Assembly (NCBI GenBank): GCA_963664605.1
Contig: OY761536.1
Coordinates: forward strand, 62,001 to 126,000
Length of the DNA stretch: 64,000 nt
Direction: 5' to 3'
DNA from: JAHOYW01 sp963664605
GTDB taxonomy: Bacteria; Verrucomicrobiota; Lentisphaeria; Victivallales; Victivallaceae
In this document: in pieces, positions 53,217 through 63,247 of the stretch
How the letters are laid out: every line of letters begins with the position of its first letter
How positions within the stretch are numbered: position 1 is the stretch's first letter
Position numbers and translations under genes: made by a program
The notes under the pieces: model-generated
The model's input: only the letters and a program-made list of their open reading frames with translations
Databases searched by the model: none
Told to the model about the DNA's origin: nothing

Positions 53217-53891
53217 TTATTTCGTGGTCTTACCCATAAGCTTGATTTTGATTGGAGGCCAGCCTTCAGGTGAAATAATATTTACGATTACCTTGGCATT
53301 TAGGAATTGATCAGGTTTATCCGGTGTTGCTGTGATTTTTAGTAAAAACTCTTTGTCATTGAGTTTTCTGAGGGATGTCTGTACGGAGAAATTTGCTTTC
53401 GACGGCATCAGCTTTAACTTTACGTTAGCTTGAGAGGCTTTGAGTTTGAAAGAATATGAACTTGGCTTTCCGGGAGTAAGAGTTCCCATATAAAGATATT
53501 TCTTGGGGAATATCTGTAAAAGCGGAACTGCTTTGCCGGATAGTGTTAGGCGTAAAAAACGGGAATTTTCAGCATTGCTTTCAACATAGATGTTTTTGCT
53601 GAATGGTCCGGCTATGGAATTTTCTTTTATATTGGCAATCAAGGTTGCTGATTGTCCCGGTTGAATAGCATCATTGCTGAGTTTGGTAGCGGAACAGCCG
53701 CAGGTTTTACGGATTTTAGTGATTTTTAAATCTTCGTTGCCGGTGTTCTTGATTATAAATACGGCACTTTGTTTTCTGTTGGCGGGGAAAGTCCCGAAGT
53801 CCGCTATTTTTTTGCCATCGAGAGTTATTATTGGAGACGCAACGCAATTAATGGACGCAAGCATAACAAAAACTGGAATAAGATATTTCAT
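53217..53891 (-). CDS. DUF1573 domain secreted protein
   Basis: 224 residues. Signal peptide about 1-18 (the Cys at 16 is not in a good lipobox). An Ig-like DUF1573 domain (about 22-115) has the typical FGTFPANRKQSAVFIIKNTG and KTCGCSATK (Cys64, Cys66) segments; a second Ig-like domain follows. DUF1573 proteins are periplasmic, of unknown role. It diverges from a thiol-disulfide transporter-like gene, and the Cys-x-Cys pair makes a redox link plausible. Confidence 0.85.
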   Translation of the reverse strand: MKYLIPVFVMLASINCVASPIITLDGKKIADFGTFPANRKQSAVFIIKNTGNEDLKITKIRKTCGCSATKLSNDAIQPGQSATLIANIKENSIAGPFSKNIYVESNAENSRFLRLTLSGKAVPLLQIFPKKYLYMGTLTPGKPSSYSFKLKASQANVKLKLMPSKANFSVQTSLRKLNDKEFLLKITATPDKPDQFLNAKVIVNIISPEGWPPIKIKLMGKTTK

Positions 53892-54026
53892 AATTAAACG
53901 GACATTTCATTAAACGTTAAAGATTGGCTTACAATAGCACTTAAATTTTTTCTTGCTAATCGCTTCTTGTAATTATTAATTATGTTGCTATGTTTTTAGC
54001 TCGTTAATCGAATACTGGAGAAATGA

Positions 54027-55136
54027 ATGATAAAGAATGTTGGAATCTTAATTTTAGCTTTATCGAGCTCTATATTATTGGCTGATAATAAAATTTTGGT
54101 TGAATATTTTTACCAGCCAAATTGTGAAGATTGTCGCAAGGTTTCTGAGTTTGTCCTGAAGCCGATGAATGAAAATTACGGTTTTAAAGTTGAACTCAAA
54201 AAATATAATCTATCAGATGAAAAGAATTTTCTATTATTGATTTCCATACTTGATACTTTACATGATGATTCAAACGCTGATGTGTACATGATTGTAAACC
54301 GGAATAAGGTCTTTGCCGGGTATTCCGATATAGAACAGGGATTGTTCAAATCAATAGAGCATCCCGTATATCTATCTGCTTCGAAAACAAGCGCAAAAAA
54401 AGCAGTTTACTCTATCGGAAATCGCTTAAAGATAATGACTGTCATTGTCGCGGGCTTAATTGACGGGATCAACCCTTGCGTATTTTCCACTTTAATTTTT
54501 TTCATTAGTTTGCTGGCGGTTTCAAAAATCAAGGGTAAACGGCTTTTTATAATCGGTATCGCGTATTGCATAGCGTGTTTTCTGACTTATTTGCTGCTCG
54601 GATTCGGTTTATTCAATGTATTGAAAAGCTTGGCTGATTTCGCCTGGCTGCGTTATGGTTTGAATTTGGCTATGATAATTATTCTTGTAATTTTTGCTGT
54701 ACTGTCTTTTCGGGATGCTTTTGTTTTTGTTAAATCTAAGGGGCAATCTAACAAAGTCGTTTTACAACTTCCTCATAAGATAAAACTATTGATCCACGGG
54801 CTGATGCGGCGAGGACTGAAATTCAAATATTTATTTACCGGTGCTTTTTTTATCGGTGTCGTTGTTACCTTACTGGAAAGCGTTTGTACCGGACAAGTCT
54901 ATGTTCCGACTTTAGTCTTGCTTTCAAGGGAAGCTGGAGTATTTTCCAAATGGTTCAGCTTGCTGCTTCTTTATAACCTTATGTTTATCCTGCCGTTGAT
55001 TGTAATTTTCGGCTTAATGTTCGGCGGAATATCCATATTAAAAGCAATCAAGTTCACCAGGGTTAACTTGATCATCAGCAAAGTGGCTCTTGGTTTATTC
55101 TTCATAACACTTGCTGTAATGATGCTTCTTATTTAA
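54027..55136 (+). CDS. CcdA/DsbD-like membrane protein with N-terminal thioredoxin-like domain
   Basis: 369 residues. Signal peptide (1-19), a thioredoxin-like domain with Cys33-x2-Cys36 (YQPNCEDCRK), then about six transmembrane helices from residue ~135. The membrane part has the pseudo-symmetric cysteines of the CcdA/DsbD family: Cys151 in DGINPC and Cys287 in LESVCTGQVYVP. It probably carries reducing power across the inner membrane to periplasmic proteins. It is divergent from the DUF1573 gene, with a 135-bp shared intergenic region. Confidence 0.85.
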   Translation: MIKNVGILILALSSSILLADNKILVEYFYQPNCEDCRKVSEFVLKPMNENYGFKVELKKYNLSDEKNFLLLISILDTLHDDSNADVYMIVNRNKVFAGYSDIEQGLFKSIEHPVYLSASKTSAKKAVYSIGNRLKIMTVIVAGLIDGINPCVFSTLIFFISLLAVSKIKGKRLFIIGIAYCIACFLTYLLLGFGLFNVLKSLADFAWLRYGLNLAMIIILVIFAVLSFRDAFVFVKSKGQSNKVVLQLPHKIKLLIHGLMRRGLKFKYLFTGAFFIGVVVTLLESVCTGQVYVPTLVLLSREAGVFSKWFSLLLLYNLMFILPLIVIFGLMFGGISILKAIKFTRVNLIISKVALGLFFITLAVMMLLI

Positions 55137-55383
55137 TAGAAATCTTTAATTGTTTACTAATTGCTTAAATTGATGTTTTGAGATCGAAGTAGAGAAAAAT
55201 AAACATAAGTTCAAACTTTATAAATTTTGATAAAATCTAAAAAATCTTCTTGCATTATAGAAAATCATAGTTAACTTGAGTTATCCTCATAATCATCTTT
55301 TGAGGGGGGATTTGTGCCTTTTTGGGGGCTGTTATTAATAATTAGAAATTTGAATATATATTTAAAAATTGGCAGGAGATTTT

Positions 55384-58300
55384 ATGAGGACGAGGTGTTT
55401 TTTTGTCGTTTTACTGACCGTTGTATTTTCTATTCAAGCATTTGCACAGGACCCGGATTTTACTCCGGTTAACCTTAAACTTGTTCGAGCGACCTACTCC
55501 AAAATCACTATTTCATGGCAGCCTGGGAGCAGTTCAACCCAGGCTGTTTCATATAAAGTATTGAGAGATAGTGTGCAGGTCGGTACTTCCATGACAACCG
55601 AATATACTGACAGCAGTTTGCAGACCGGTACGGAGTATGGTTACAAGATCATAGCGGTAAGCTCCAGTGATGAAAATTCTCCAGAATCAACCGAACTGAA
55701 AGTTAAAACCATAAAGTCCGTCACGTTTGACGGCAGCGGCAATGTCGAGCAGATCGTTGACCAAATGCACTCGACTCCTACGAGTTCAACTGCTCTGATT
55801 CTGATCTCAGGCGTAAAAAGCGCTTTTGAGTCTTTGCTTAGCACTACAGTAAGCTTTTCTGTTATTGATAACGATATCCTCAACGATTTTGTTACCGAAG
55901 AATTAGCTGTTATTCAGGAAACAGTTCCGGAAATGACAGAAGCGGAACGCATCGCTGCCCAGACTGAACTCGACACTCTTCTTACAGACTCTTTTGGCGG
56001 TAATACTTTTGAACACGTCTATATTCATTCAAAACTTACTGAACTTGCGGAAAAACATTACCAGTCCGGTCATACAACCGCTGCCACTATGCTTTACGAT
56101 TTTTCATTGAAATATCTGTCTGATCAGGAAACATATGTTTCTAATACTCTACATAGACTTGCCAGGATTAAGCTTGATGAAATAACCGATACCAGCACCA
56201 ATTCTGAAATTGCGACTATCCTTCATGCTTACCGTGATACGCACTATAGATTTTTTGATTTTTTTGAAAATTCAACCTCTGTTCAAGCACAATATGCCCG
56301 TACTATGCCGGCAATAGAGTATTTTAAGGAATTTATCTCTTTACTGGATTATCCGGTCTATGACCAGTCTGTATTTACTGCGGCTCAACAAGCCGCGCAA
56401 GCTGCAATTGATATTGTAGACGATGAGCGCACCCAAAAGATTTTTGAAAAAATTGACGCCTGGGAATTAATCAATCAGAAAATAACTTATAAAGATTCAT
56501 CAGGCAATCCAATAACTGGTACAATCACCGTTAAGAATATAACCGCTGATACCGATAAGAAATATTATTTTTACAATAGCGAGGAAGCTTTTGTAGACGA
56601 AAGACAGTTTACGGTCACTAACGGCGAAGTTATAGTTCCGGCATACAAAGGCCATACTTATGAAACTACCCTTTCTTTCAACGTTGAAGGCGGTAACCCG
56701 TTTGTATTTACAACAACAGGCGTTCCTGTCGAGAAAGGTAAAGTCGCAACCTACGATAATTTGGGATCACCGGTGTTGACAGATGGTTCTGCTGGTGAGT
56801 CTGAATCTGTTTTTATTTTTGAACATCCAGCTTATCCCTATAATTTAAGCAGTGCTCCGGCTATAGACGTATTTACTTTATCGTGGGACTGGGCAAATTC
56901 TACAAGTTTTACAGCCACGCATTTTAAAGTTTTCCGTGGAGCAACCGAAATCGCTGACGTAACAAGCCAATCCGCGACAAATATCCCGCTTGACAGCCCT
57001 GATGGAATCTTTTCCTATACAGTAGTTGCCTATGATGCCAGTGAAACAGCGTCAACGACCAGTCTTCCATTAGTGGTTACTCCCGGTGATCAAACCCCTT
57101 ATGCTGCATTTTTCACCTGGATGGAAAGCTATTTCGGCACGCAGGCAATGTATTCATGTGACGACCCGGACGGAGACGGTGTAAACAATTATCAGGAATT
57201 CTTAAATGGTACTGACCCGACCAAAATACCCGGGCCGCCAATTTATTTGCAACAGAAAACCTTTACTAAAATAACCTTGAAATGGGAAGACTTGCTTCCT
57301 GGGGAAAGCGGCGTAAGTTATAAAATTTTCCGGAATGATGTGGAAGTCGGGACTTCAACAACAACTTCTTTTACCGATACCGGATTAACCCCGGGATTGA
57401 ATTTCACCTATGAAGTATGCGCTGTCAGAGCGGATAGTTCAGAAAGTGAGTGCGGGCCTCCGCTTACCCTTAAAACCATGTCTCCAGGCGTAACTAATTA
57501 TGCCAATGAATTAAAGCAGATCGTAGACCAGTTCAATCCGATAGATTCGACCCAATATACCGGTGTAACCTTGGTTTCGGCGGTTAAAAGTGGTTTGGAA
57601 TCCCTGCTTGGAACTACAATTACCTTTTCTGTGGTCGATAACAGTATCCTCGAATCATTTGTTGACGAAGAGTTGGCTGTTATAAATGAAGTTGCTCCGG
57701 CAATGACTGATGCTGAACGTCTGGCTGCGCAGACAGAACTTACTGATATGCTCAACAATTCTTTCGGCGGCAATTCGTTTGAACATGTATATATCCATTC
57801 AAAGCTAGTTGAATTAGGAGAAAAACACTGGCAGGCGGGACATAAAACCGCGGGCAAAGCACTCTATGAATGTTCGCTTGAATACCTGAAAGACCAGGAA
57901 CAATATGTCTTTAACAGTTTATCCCGTCTGGCTCGTTTTGAGCTGGAAGAAATAACCGATACCAGCACCAACTCTGAAATAATAACTGCGTTGAATAATT
58001 CCCGTGACCAGTACTTGCGTTTCTTCACTTTTTTCGATGGGTCAACTTCATTGCAGGCATTATACGCCTATAAAATGGCAACAAATGACTACTTCAAATA
58101 TTTCCCGGCATTATTAACTTATGCTGACTATAATCAAACAGTATTTGATTCTGCATCACAGCTGATCCAGGCTGCTTATGCAATAGACAATGAAGACACG
58201 ACCGCACTGAAACGTGACAGAATCACAGCCTGGGAGTTAGTTCCATTAAAAGTCAACATCAAAAACGTTGACGGCACCCCGTTAGCGGGAACAATTCAGA

Positions 58301-61300
58301 TTACCAACATATCAGCTAATGATGAAACCGCTAAAAAAGTATACTATAACAGCGAAGAAATCCCAACGGATGACCGCACATACAATTTTACTACTACCGC
58401 CGTGGATATACCAAGCTATAAAGGACACCTCTACAATATAACAGTTACAGTAACTGGGCTTCCCACGATTGCTCTTAGTAACGTAAACTACGAAATAGGC
58501 AAGAAGATAGTTTATTCCAATGAATCCGATCCTATTGTAACCGAACCTGGCAACCCTTATGCTGAGGTTGATGTATTTTTCGTTTATCCTGATACCGATA
58601 GTGATGGTGATGGTTTAAAAGATATTGATGAAATTAATCTATATGGTACTAATCCAATCCTGGCAGACACAGATTTTGACGGTTATAATGATAAAGTTGA
58701 AATAGATGCTGGCTTTGATCCCAATGTAATTGATGCCAGTCTGGATAATGATAATGATGGTATGGATAATATTACCGAAACTATAACAGGTTATGATCCT
58801 GCAGTATACACCAAGATCGTTTATGTCGATAACAGTCGCTCTGACGATACAGGTGACGGGTTGACCCTGTCGAATGCGAAAAAAACGATTAGTGCTGCAG
58901 TTAGTATCAGCCAGGATGCAGATAAAGAAAACGTAATTATGGTTACTGCGGGAATTTATACTGGTGCAAATAATAAAAACATTGATTTTGGTGGCTTCGA
59001 CATTAAAATTCGCAGTATTGATGGAGCAGAAACAACGATTATTGACCTTGAATATGAACAAAGTGGTAAGTTCATTTATCTCCATAGTGGCGAAACTAAG
59101 GGAAGCTGGCTTGACGGTTTTACTATGCGTAACGGAAGATGCCATGATACCAATGGAGGAATAATAGAAATTATAAGTTCTGGACTTATCATAAAGAATT
59201 GTGTTTTTAAAGATACCAGTATTGTGGGTTCTGGAGATCAACACGGAGGAGCAATTATTTCGACAAACAGTAACGTGGACATAATGAACAGCAAATTCAT
59301 CAATTGTCTCTCCGAGGAATATGGAGGTGCGATAGCCAATATTTCGTCTGCCCAGATGACTATAGTTGATTGTGAATTTACAAGCAACAGGGCTTTGTAT
59401 GGCGGAGTGATTACAGCATATGACAGTAGTGAAATTTCATTGGAACGTTGTAAATTTATAAAAAACAGCAGTTGGTTCCGTGGCGGGGTATTCTATGTTG
59501 ATAATGCGAATGTTAACATGACTAACTGCCTTGTCAAAGATTCATATGCTACGAATAATTATCCATTTATGTATTTCGCAAATAGTTGGGGTACAAACAA
59601 TACAATTAACATTAAAAATAGTACATTATATGATTTTCGCTCCTTTAATAAGGGTGTCGATATGAATATACTGGGAACCTTGAACATAACTAACAGTATT
59701 TTCCAGTTAAATATCACTGATACGCCGACATCTGTGAATAATTGTTGTACTTTGACAGATATGAGCGCATACGGTTCTGGTAATTTTATTGCTGATCCTC
59801 AAATAAATTCTCAAGGTTACCTGTTGTCAACATCCCCATGCATTGATATCGGAAACTCAACTGGTGCTCCGGAAATAGATATGGATGGAGTATCTCGTCC
59901 AACGGGAGCAGGGATTGATATCGGTTGCTATGAATTTCTGGACAGCGATGGTGACGGCATCCCGGATAACATTGAGACCGCGGCTGGTCTGAATCCGAGC
60001 GACAACAACGACGCAACCGGGGATGTTGATGGAGATGGGATTAACAACCTTGCCGAATACCAGAACGGAACTAATCCTGGCAATAGTGACAGTGATGGAG
60101 ATGGCATATTTGATAATATTGAGCTTGGTCTTGGTTATGATCCTATGGTTTATACTAAAATAGTCTATGTTGACGCTTCCCGTTCCGATGATACCGGTGA
60201 TGGTTTAAGTCTTGCGACAGCTAAACAGACTATCTCAGCTGCTGTTAGTATTTCCAAAAATGCTGCTTATGAAAATATGATTCTGGTCGCGGCTGGAACT
60301 TATACGGGGGCAGGTAACAAAAATATTAATTTTGCTGGTTATGACATAAGATTATGTAGTATTGACGGTCCTGAAACGACTATAATCGATCTTGAAAATA
60401 CTGGAAGATTTTTATATTTGCAATTGTATGAAACAAAAGCAAGCTGCTTGTCCGGTTTTACAATAAAAAATGGTTATTCGAATGAAGGAGGAGGGATAAT
60501 AAGAGTTGGAGGCAGCGCTGGTTTGGCAAGACTGATTATTAGAAACTGTATTTTTAAAGACAGCTATGTTGATGATACCGGACAAGAGAATGGAGGCGCA
60601 ATTCTCATTTCCGGCGGCGATGTAGATATCTATAGTTGTAAATTTATCAATTGTCAAGCTGATGAATATGGTGGTGCAATTTTCAACTTCAATGGTTCTC
60701 TTCAGGTTTTTGAAAGTGAGTTTATTTCAAACAATTCATATTATGGCGGAGCATTAGGATGCGAGAACGGCATTTGTCTATTAGAGCGGAGCAGATTTGA
60801 TAATAACCAATGTACTTATCGTGGAGGAGTATTTCATTTTACCAATGCTGACATAGCAATTAAAAATTGTTTGATTAAAAATTCTTCAGCTCCAGTCGGA
60901 TCGGCTTTTATTAACTCTACGCATGTTAATACTATAAATATTATCAACAGCACCATGCTTGGCTTTTCCTCTGGTAATAATTATGATATTAATTTTGATG
61001 GCACTTTGAATATTAGTAATAGTATTCTCTATGCGACTATTAACGGAATTCCTTCTATGGTGAATAACTGCTGTACTTCCACGGATATGAGTGCTTACGG
61101 GGCAGACAATTTTATTGCTGATCCACAAATAAACGCGCAAGGGTACCCGTTCTCAACTTCTCCATGTATTGACGCCGGTACTTTAACTGGTGCGCCTGCA
61201 ACTGATATGGATGGTATCGCCCGTCCAGAGGGGGCTGGTGTTGATATTGGATGTTACGAATACCTTGATTCTGATGGTGATGGTTTGAGTGACAACGCTG

Positions 61301-61614
61301 AAGTTAATTCTTATAATACTGATCCTAATAATGCTGACAGCGACGGTGACGGTTTAAGTGACGGCGATGAAGTGACTACCTATCAATGCAGTCCTACTAA
61401 CGCTGACTCAGACGGCGACGGTTTGGATGACGGCACTGAAATAGGAGTTGGTTTTGATCCGAACGACTCTGCGGACGCTGCTGCGGACACAGACGCGGAT
61501 GGAATGATTAATAAAGATGAAATCCTGCTTGGAAGAGATTATCAAAAGGGTTTCATTGAAGATACGGCTAACAGCACGCTGCAGTTGGACCTTTTTACTC
61601 CGCTTTATCAGTAA
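55384..61614 (+). CDS. Giant secreted repeat protein: FN3, calcium repeats and two beta-helices
   Basis: About 2076 residues. Start at ATG 55384 with AGGAG five bases ahead; the upstream TTG is rejected. Signal peptide 1-22 (ending AFAQ). Two long repeat units follow, each a fibronectin type III domain (VSYKVLRDSVQVGTS and VSYKIFRNDVEVGTS), a helical region (shared GGNxFEHVYIHSKL, EITDTSTNSEI) and a beta domain (shared YKGH). A third FN3-like domain separates them. From about 1070 come DxDxDG calcium repeats and two parallel beta-helix units (about 1142-1500 and 1589-1930, each starting KIVYVD and SRSDDTGDGL), with calcium repeats between and after. No enzyme residues can be assigned. An adhesin or glycan-binding surface protein is likely. 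Confidence 0.85.
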   Translation: MRTRCFFVVLLTVVFSIQAFAQDPDFTPVNLKLVRATYSKITISWQPGSSSTQAVSYKVLRDSVQVGTSMTTEYTDSSLQTGTEYGYKIIAVSSSDENSPESTELKVKTIKSVTFDGSGNVEQIVDQMHSTPTSSTALILISGVKSAFESLLSTTVSFSVIDNDILNDFVTEELAVIQETVPEMTEAERIAAQTELDTLLTDSFGGNTFEHVYIHSKLTELAEKHYQSGHTTAATMLYDFSLKYLSDQETYVSNTLHRLARIKLDEITDTSTNSEIATILHAYRDTHYRFFDFFENSTSVQAQYARTMPAIEYFKEFISLLDYPVYDQSVFTAAQQAAQAAIDIVDDERTQKIFEKIDAWELINQKITYKDSSGNPITGTITVKNITADTDKKYYFYNSEEAFVDERQFTVTNGEVIVPAYKGHTYETTLSFNVEGGNPFVFTTTGVPVEKGKVATYDNLGSPVLTDGSAGESESVFIFEHPAYPYNLSSAPAIDVFTLSWDWANSTSFTATHFKVFRGATEIADVTSQSATNIPLDSPDGIFSYTVVAYDASETASTTSLPLVVTPGDQTPYAAFFTWMESYFGTQAMYSCDDPDGDGVNNYQEFLNGTDPTKIPGPPIYLQQKTFTKITLKWEDLLPGESGVSYKIFRNDVEVGTSTTTSFTDTGLTPGLNFTYEVCAVRADSSESECGPPLTLKTMSPGVTNYANELKQIVDQFNPIDSTQYTGVTLVSAVKSGLESLLGTTITFSVVDNSILESFVDEELAVINEVAPAMTDAERLAAQTELTDMLNNSFGGNSFEHVYIHSKLVELGEKHWQAGHKTAGKALYECSLEYLKDQEQYVFNSLSRLARFELEEITDTSTNSEIITALNNSRDQYLRFFTFFDGSTSLQALYAYKMATNDYFKYFPALLTYADYNQTVFDSASQLIQAAYAIDNEDTTALKRDRITAWELVPLKVNIKNVDGTPLAGTIQITNISANDETAKKVYYNSEEIPTDDRTYNFTTTAVDIPSYKGHLYNITVTVTGLPTIALSNVNYEIGKKIVYSNESDPIVTEPGNPYAEVDVFFVYPDTDSDGDGLKDIDEINLYGTNPILADTDFDGYNDKVEIDAGFDPNVIDASLDNDNDGMDNITETITGYDPAVYTKIVYVDNSRSDDTGDGLTLSNAKKTISAAVSISQDADKENVIMVTAGIYTGANNKNIDFGGFDIKIRSIDGAETTIIDLEYEQSGKFIYLHSGETKGSWLDGFTMRNGRCHDTNGGIIEIISSGLIIKNCVFKDTSIVGSGDQHGGAIISTNSNVDIMNSKFINCLSEEYGGAIANISSAQMTIVDCEFTSNRALYGGVITAYDSSEISLERCKFIKNSSWFRGGVFYVDNANVNMTNCLVKDSYATNNYPFMYFANSWGTNNTINIKNSTLYDFRSFNKGVDMNILGTLNITNSIFQLNITDTPTSVNNCCTLTDMSAYGSGNFIADPQINSQGYLLSTSPCIDIGNSTGAPEIDMDGVSRPTGAGIDIGCYEFLDSDGDGIPDNIETAAGLNPSDNNDATGDVDGDGINNLAEYQNGTNPGNSDSDGDGIFDNIELGLGYDPMVYTKIVYVDASRSDDTGDGLSLATAKQTISAAVSISKNAAYENMILVAAGTYTGAGNKNINFAGYDIRLCSIDGPETTIIDLENTGRFLYLQLYETKASCLSGFTIKNGYSNEGGGIIRVGGSAGLARLIIRNCIFKDSYVDDTGQENGGAILISGGDVDIYSCKFINCQADEYGGAIFNFNGSLQVFESEFISNNSYYGGALGCENGICLLERSRFDNNQCTYRGGVFHFTNADIAIKNCLIKNSSAPVGSAFINSTHVNTINIINSTMLGFSSGNNYDINFDGTLNISNSILYATINGIPSMVNNCCTSTDMSAYGADNFIADPQINAQGYPFSTSPCIDAGTLTGAPATDMDGIARPEGAGVDIGCYEYLDSDGDGLSDNAEVNSYNTDPNNADSDGDGLSDGDEVTTYQCSPTNADSDGDGLDDGTEIGVGFDPNDSADAAADTDADGMINKDEILLGRDYQKGFIEDTANSTLQLDLFTPLYQ

Positions 61615-61633
61615 TTTCAACAATTAAGGTATA

Positions 61634-63205
61634 ATGATGTTTAAGAAAAGATTTTTGATTTTGAGTTTGTGTTTGCTTACCAGTATGGTTTTCGCTTTAG
61701 AAATTGATTATAAGAAGTTTATGGAAGATTACGCCAAAGCTTATAGTAATATGGACAGTAAAGAACTCAATGATTACGTCAGTAAAAAATTTCTTTCAAA
61801 ATTGCAATGGGAATTTCATGGATTCCGTAAGTTTCATAAAAAACCTCAACTAATCCTGACGGATATTATTGTCAAAGAAAATATCATTAGCTGTAATGCG
61901 ACATTGACTGTTGGTGGGAAAATAAAATACAAACATAAGCCCATGGCTTTTGTTATCAATAATGGCAAGATTGAACAACAGCTCAAACAAACATTAAGCC
62001 TTGAAGCGGTAAACGCTAGACGCGCGCTTTATAACGCACGGGATTTCTGGAGTGCAGCCAAACGTGCGGAGGCTTTTGCGGTAGTGAAGGTTGAAAAATA
62101 TAAGTCCGCCGTTTCCGAAAAACTTCTGCCGCTTCCCAAAGATTATGCCGACGAAAAAGTCAATATTTCCCGTTGGGTACAATTTTATGCTCCTGAATCC
62201 GGTCAATACCTTGTACCCGTAGCTAAAAGTAAAGATGTTTATAATATTGTCGGTATGGGCTATAAACTGCCGCCATATAATCCTAAAAGCGTAGACGCAT
62301 TTGTCAAACAATGGGAAGAGTTCAAAGGACTTGACCAAAATAAAGAAGTTGATTTCCTGAAAAAACTCATTAATGGTAAATCATCCCCTGAAATGCTTCA
62401 CTCCGCGATTGCGAGGCTTTCAGAAATCGGCTACTTCAAGTCAAAATTGACAAAAGATGACATTGCTTTCTGGGGAAAACTTATTTTTGATGCTAAACAA
62501 CCTCGTGAGTTCATATCCTACCTGATATACAACCTGACTAAAGATAATTTTGACAAGATTCAGCCAATATTGGAACAGGCTTTGAAAGATGGGAAACTTA
62601 CTACTACTGTAGCACCTCTGCTTGCGCGGCGTGATGCTAAAAGATTTAAGGAACTGATGCTGGAATGGCTGCAAGACGATAAAATGCGCAAATTAGCTCT
62701 TCGAAACTCTTTCATACTGATGAAAGATAAAGAATTTCTCGATACCGCAATGAAATATTTCAAAAATTCAGGAATCGAAGAAGTAAGACAATACCTGCTT
62801 GTACTGCTGGCTAAAGATAACGCCGGTGGGAATGCTGTAATTCGTGAAATTCTGCAGAAACAAGCTGAAGAATACAAAAAACTCATTCCACAGATTTACA
62901 TGATTATAATCCGCACCAATAATCCCGCGTGGATAAATGAAGTAATCAATCTGGCAAAATTAAAAGACGCGAAAGGAATTTATGCTCGTTTAAAACCTGC
63001 AGCAATGGCATATCTCTGCCGGAACAAAAGCAAAAAAGGGGTTGAGTTGACTAAAAAGTACCTTGAATTTATAAAAGATGATAAAAGAAACCAACAGATG
63101 TGTTTGATGACATTCTCTACTATTTTCAAAAAACGCTTTAAGTCTGTTGAAGAAATCAAAGATATGGTGGCTGCAAACGACACTGAAAAGAAACAGAAAA
63201 AATAA
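61634..63205 (+). CDS. Secreted helical-repeat protein of unknown function
   Basis: 523 residues. Signal peptide about 1-22 (CLLTSMVFA). Residues about 25-115 resemble an NTF2-like fold (FMEDYAKAYSNMDSKELNDY, a common pattern for such domains). The second half is all-alpha and HEAT-like, with repeated helices (LHSAIARLSEIGYFKSKL, AVIREILQKQAEEYKKLIPQ). Rich in lysine. AAGG lies 4 nt before the first ATG and 7 nt before a second at 61637. It follows the giant repeat protein by 19 bp, so it is probably co-transcribed and may help its export, assembly or anchoring (inference). Confidence 0.78.
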   Translation: MMFKKRFLILSLCLLTSMVFALEIDYKKFMEDYAKAYSNMDSKELNDYVSKKFLSKLQWEFHGFRKFHKKPQLILTDIIVKENIISCNATLTVGGKIKYKHKPMAFVINNGKIEQQLKQTLSLEAVNARRALYNARDFWSAAKRAEAFAVVKVEKYKSAVSEKLLPLPKDYADEKVNISRWVQFYAPESGQYLVPVAKSKDVYNIVGMGYKLPPYNPKSVDAFVKQWEEFKGLDQNKEVDFLKKLINGKSSPEMLHSAIARLSEIGYFKSKLTKDDIAFWGKLIFDAKQPREFISYLIYNLTKDNFDKIQPILEQALKDGKLTTTVAPLLARRDAKRFKELMLEWLQDDKMRKLALRNSFILMKDKEFLDTAMKYFKNSGIEEVRQYLLVLLAKDNAGGNAVIREILQKQAEEYKKLIPQIYMIIIRTNNPAWINEVINLAKLKDAKGIYARLKPAAMAYLCRNKSKKGVELTKKYLEFIKDDKRNQQMCLMTFSTIFKKRFKSVEEIKDMVAANDTEKKQKK

Positions 63206-63247
63206 AAGAAAAATATAAAAAATTAGTGGACTAATAAGGGAGTAAAA

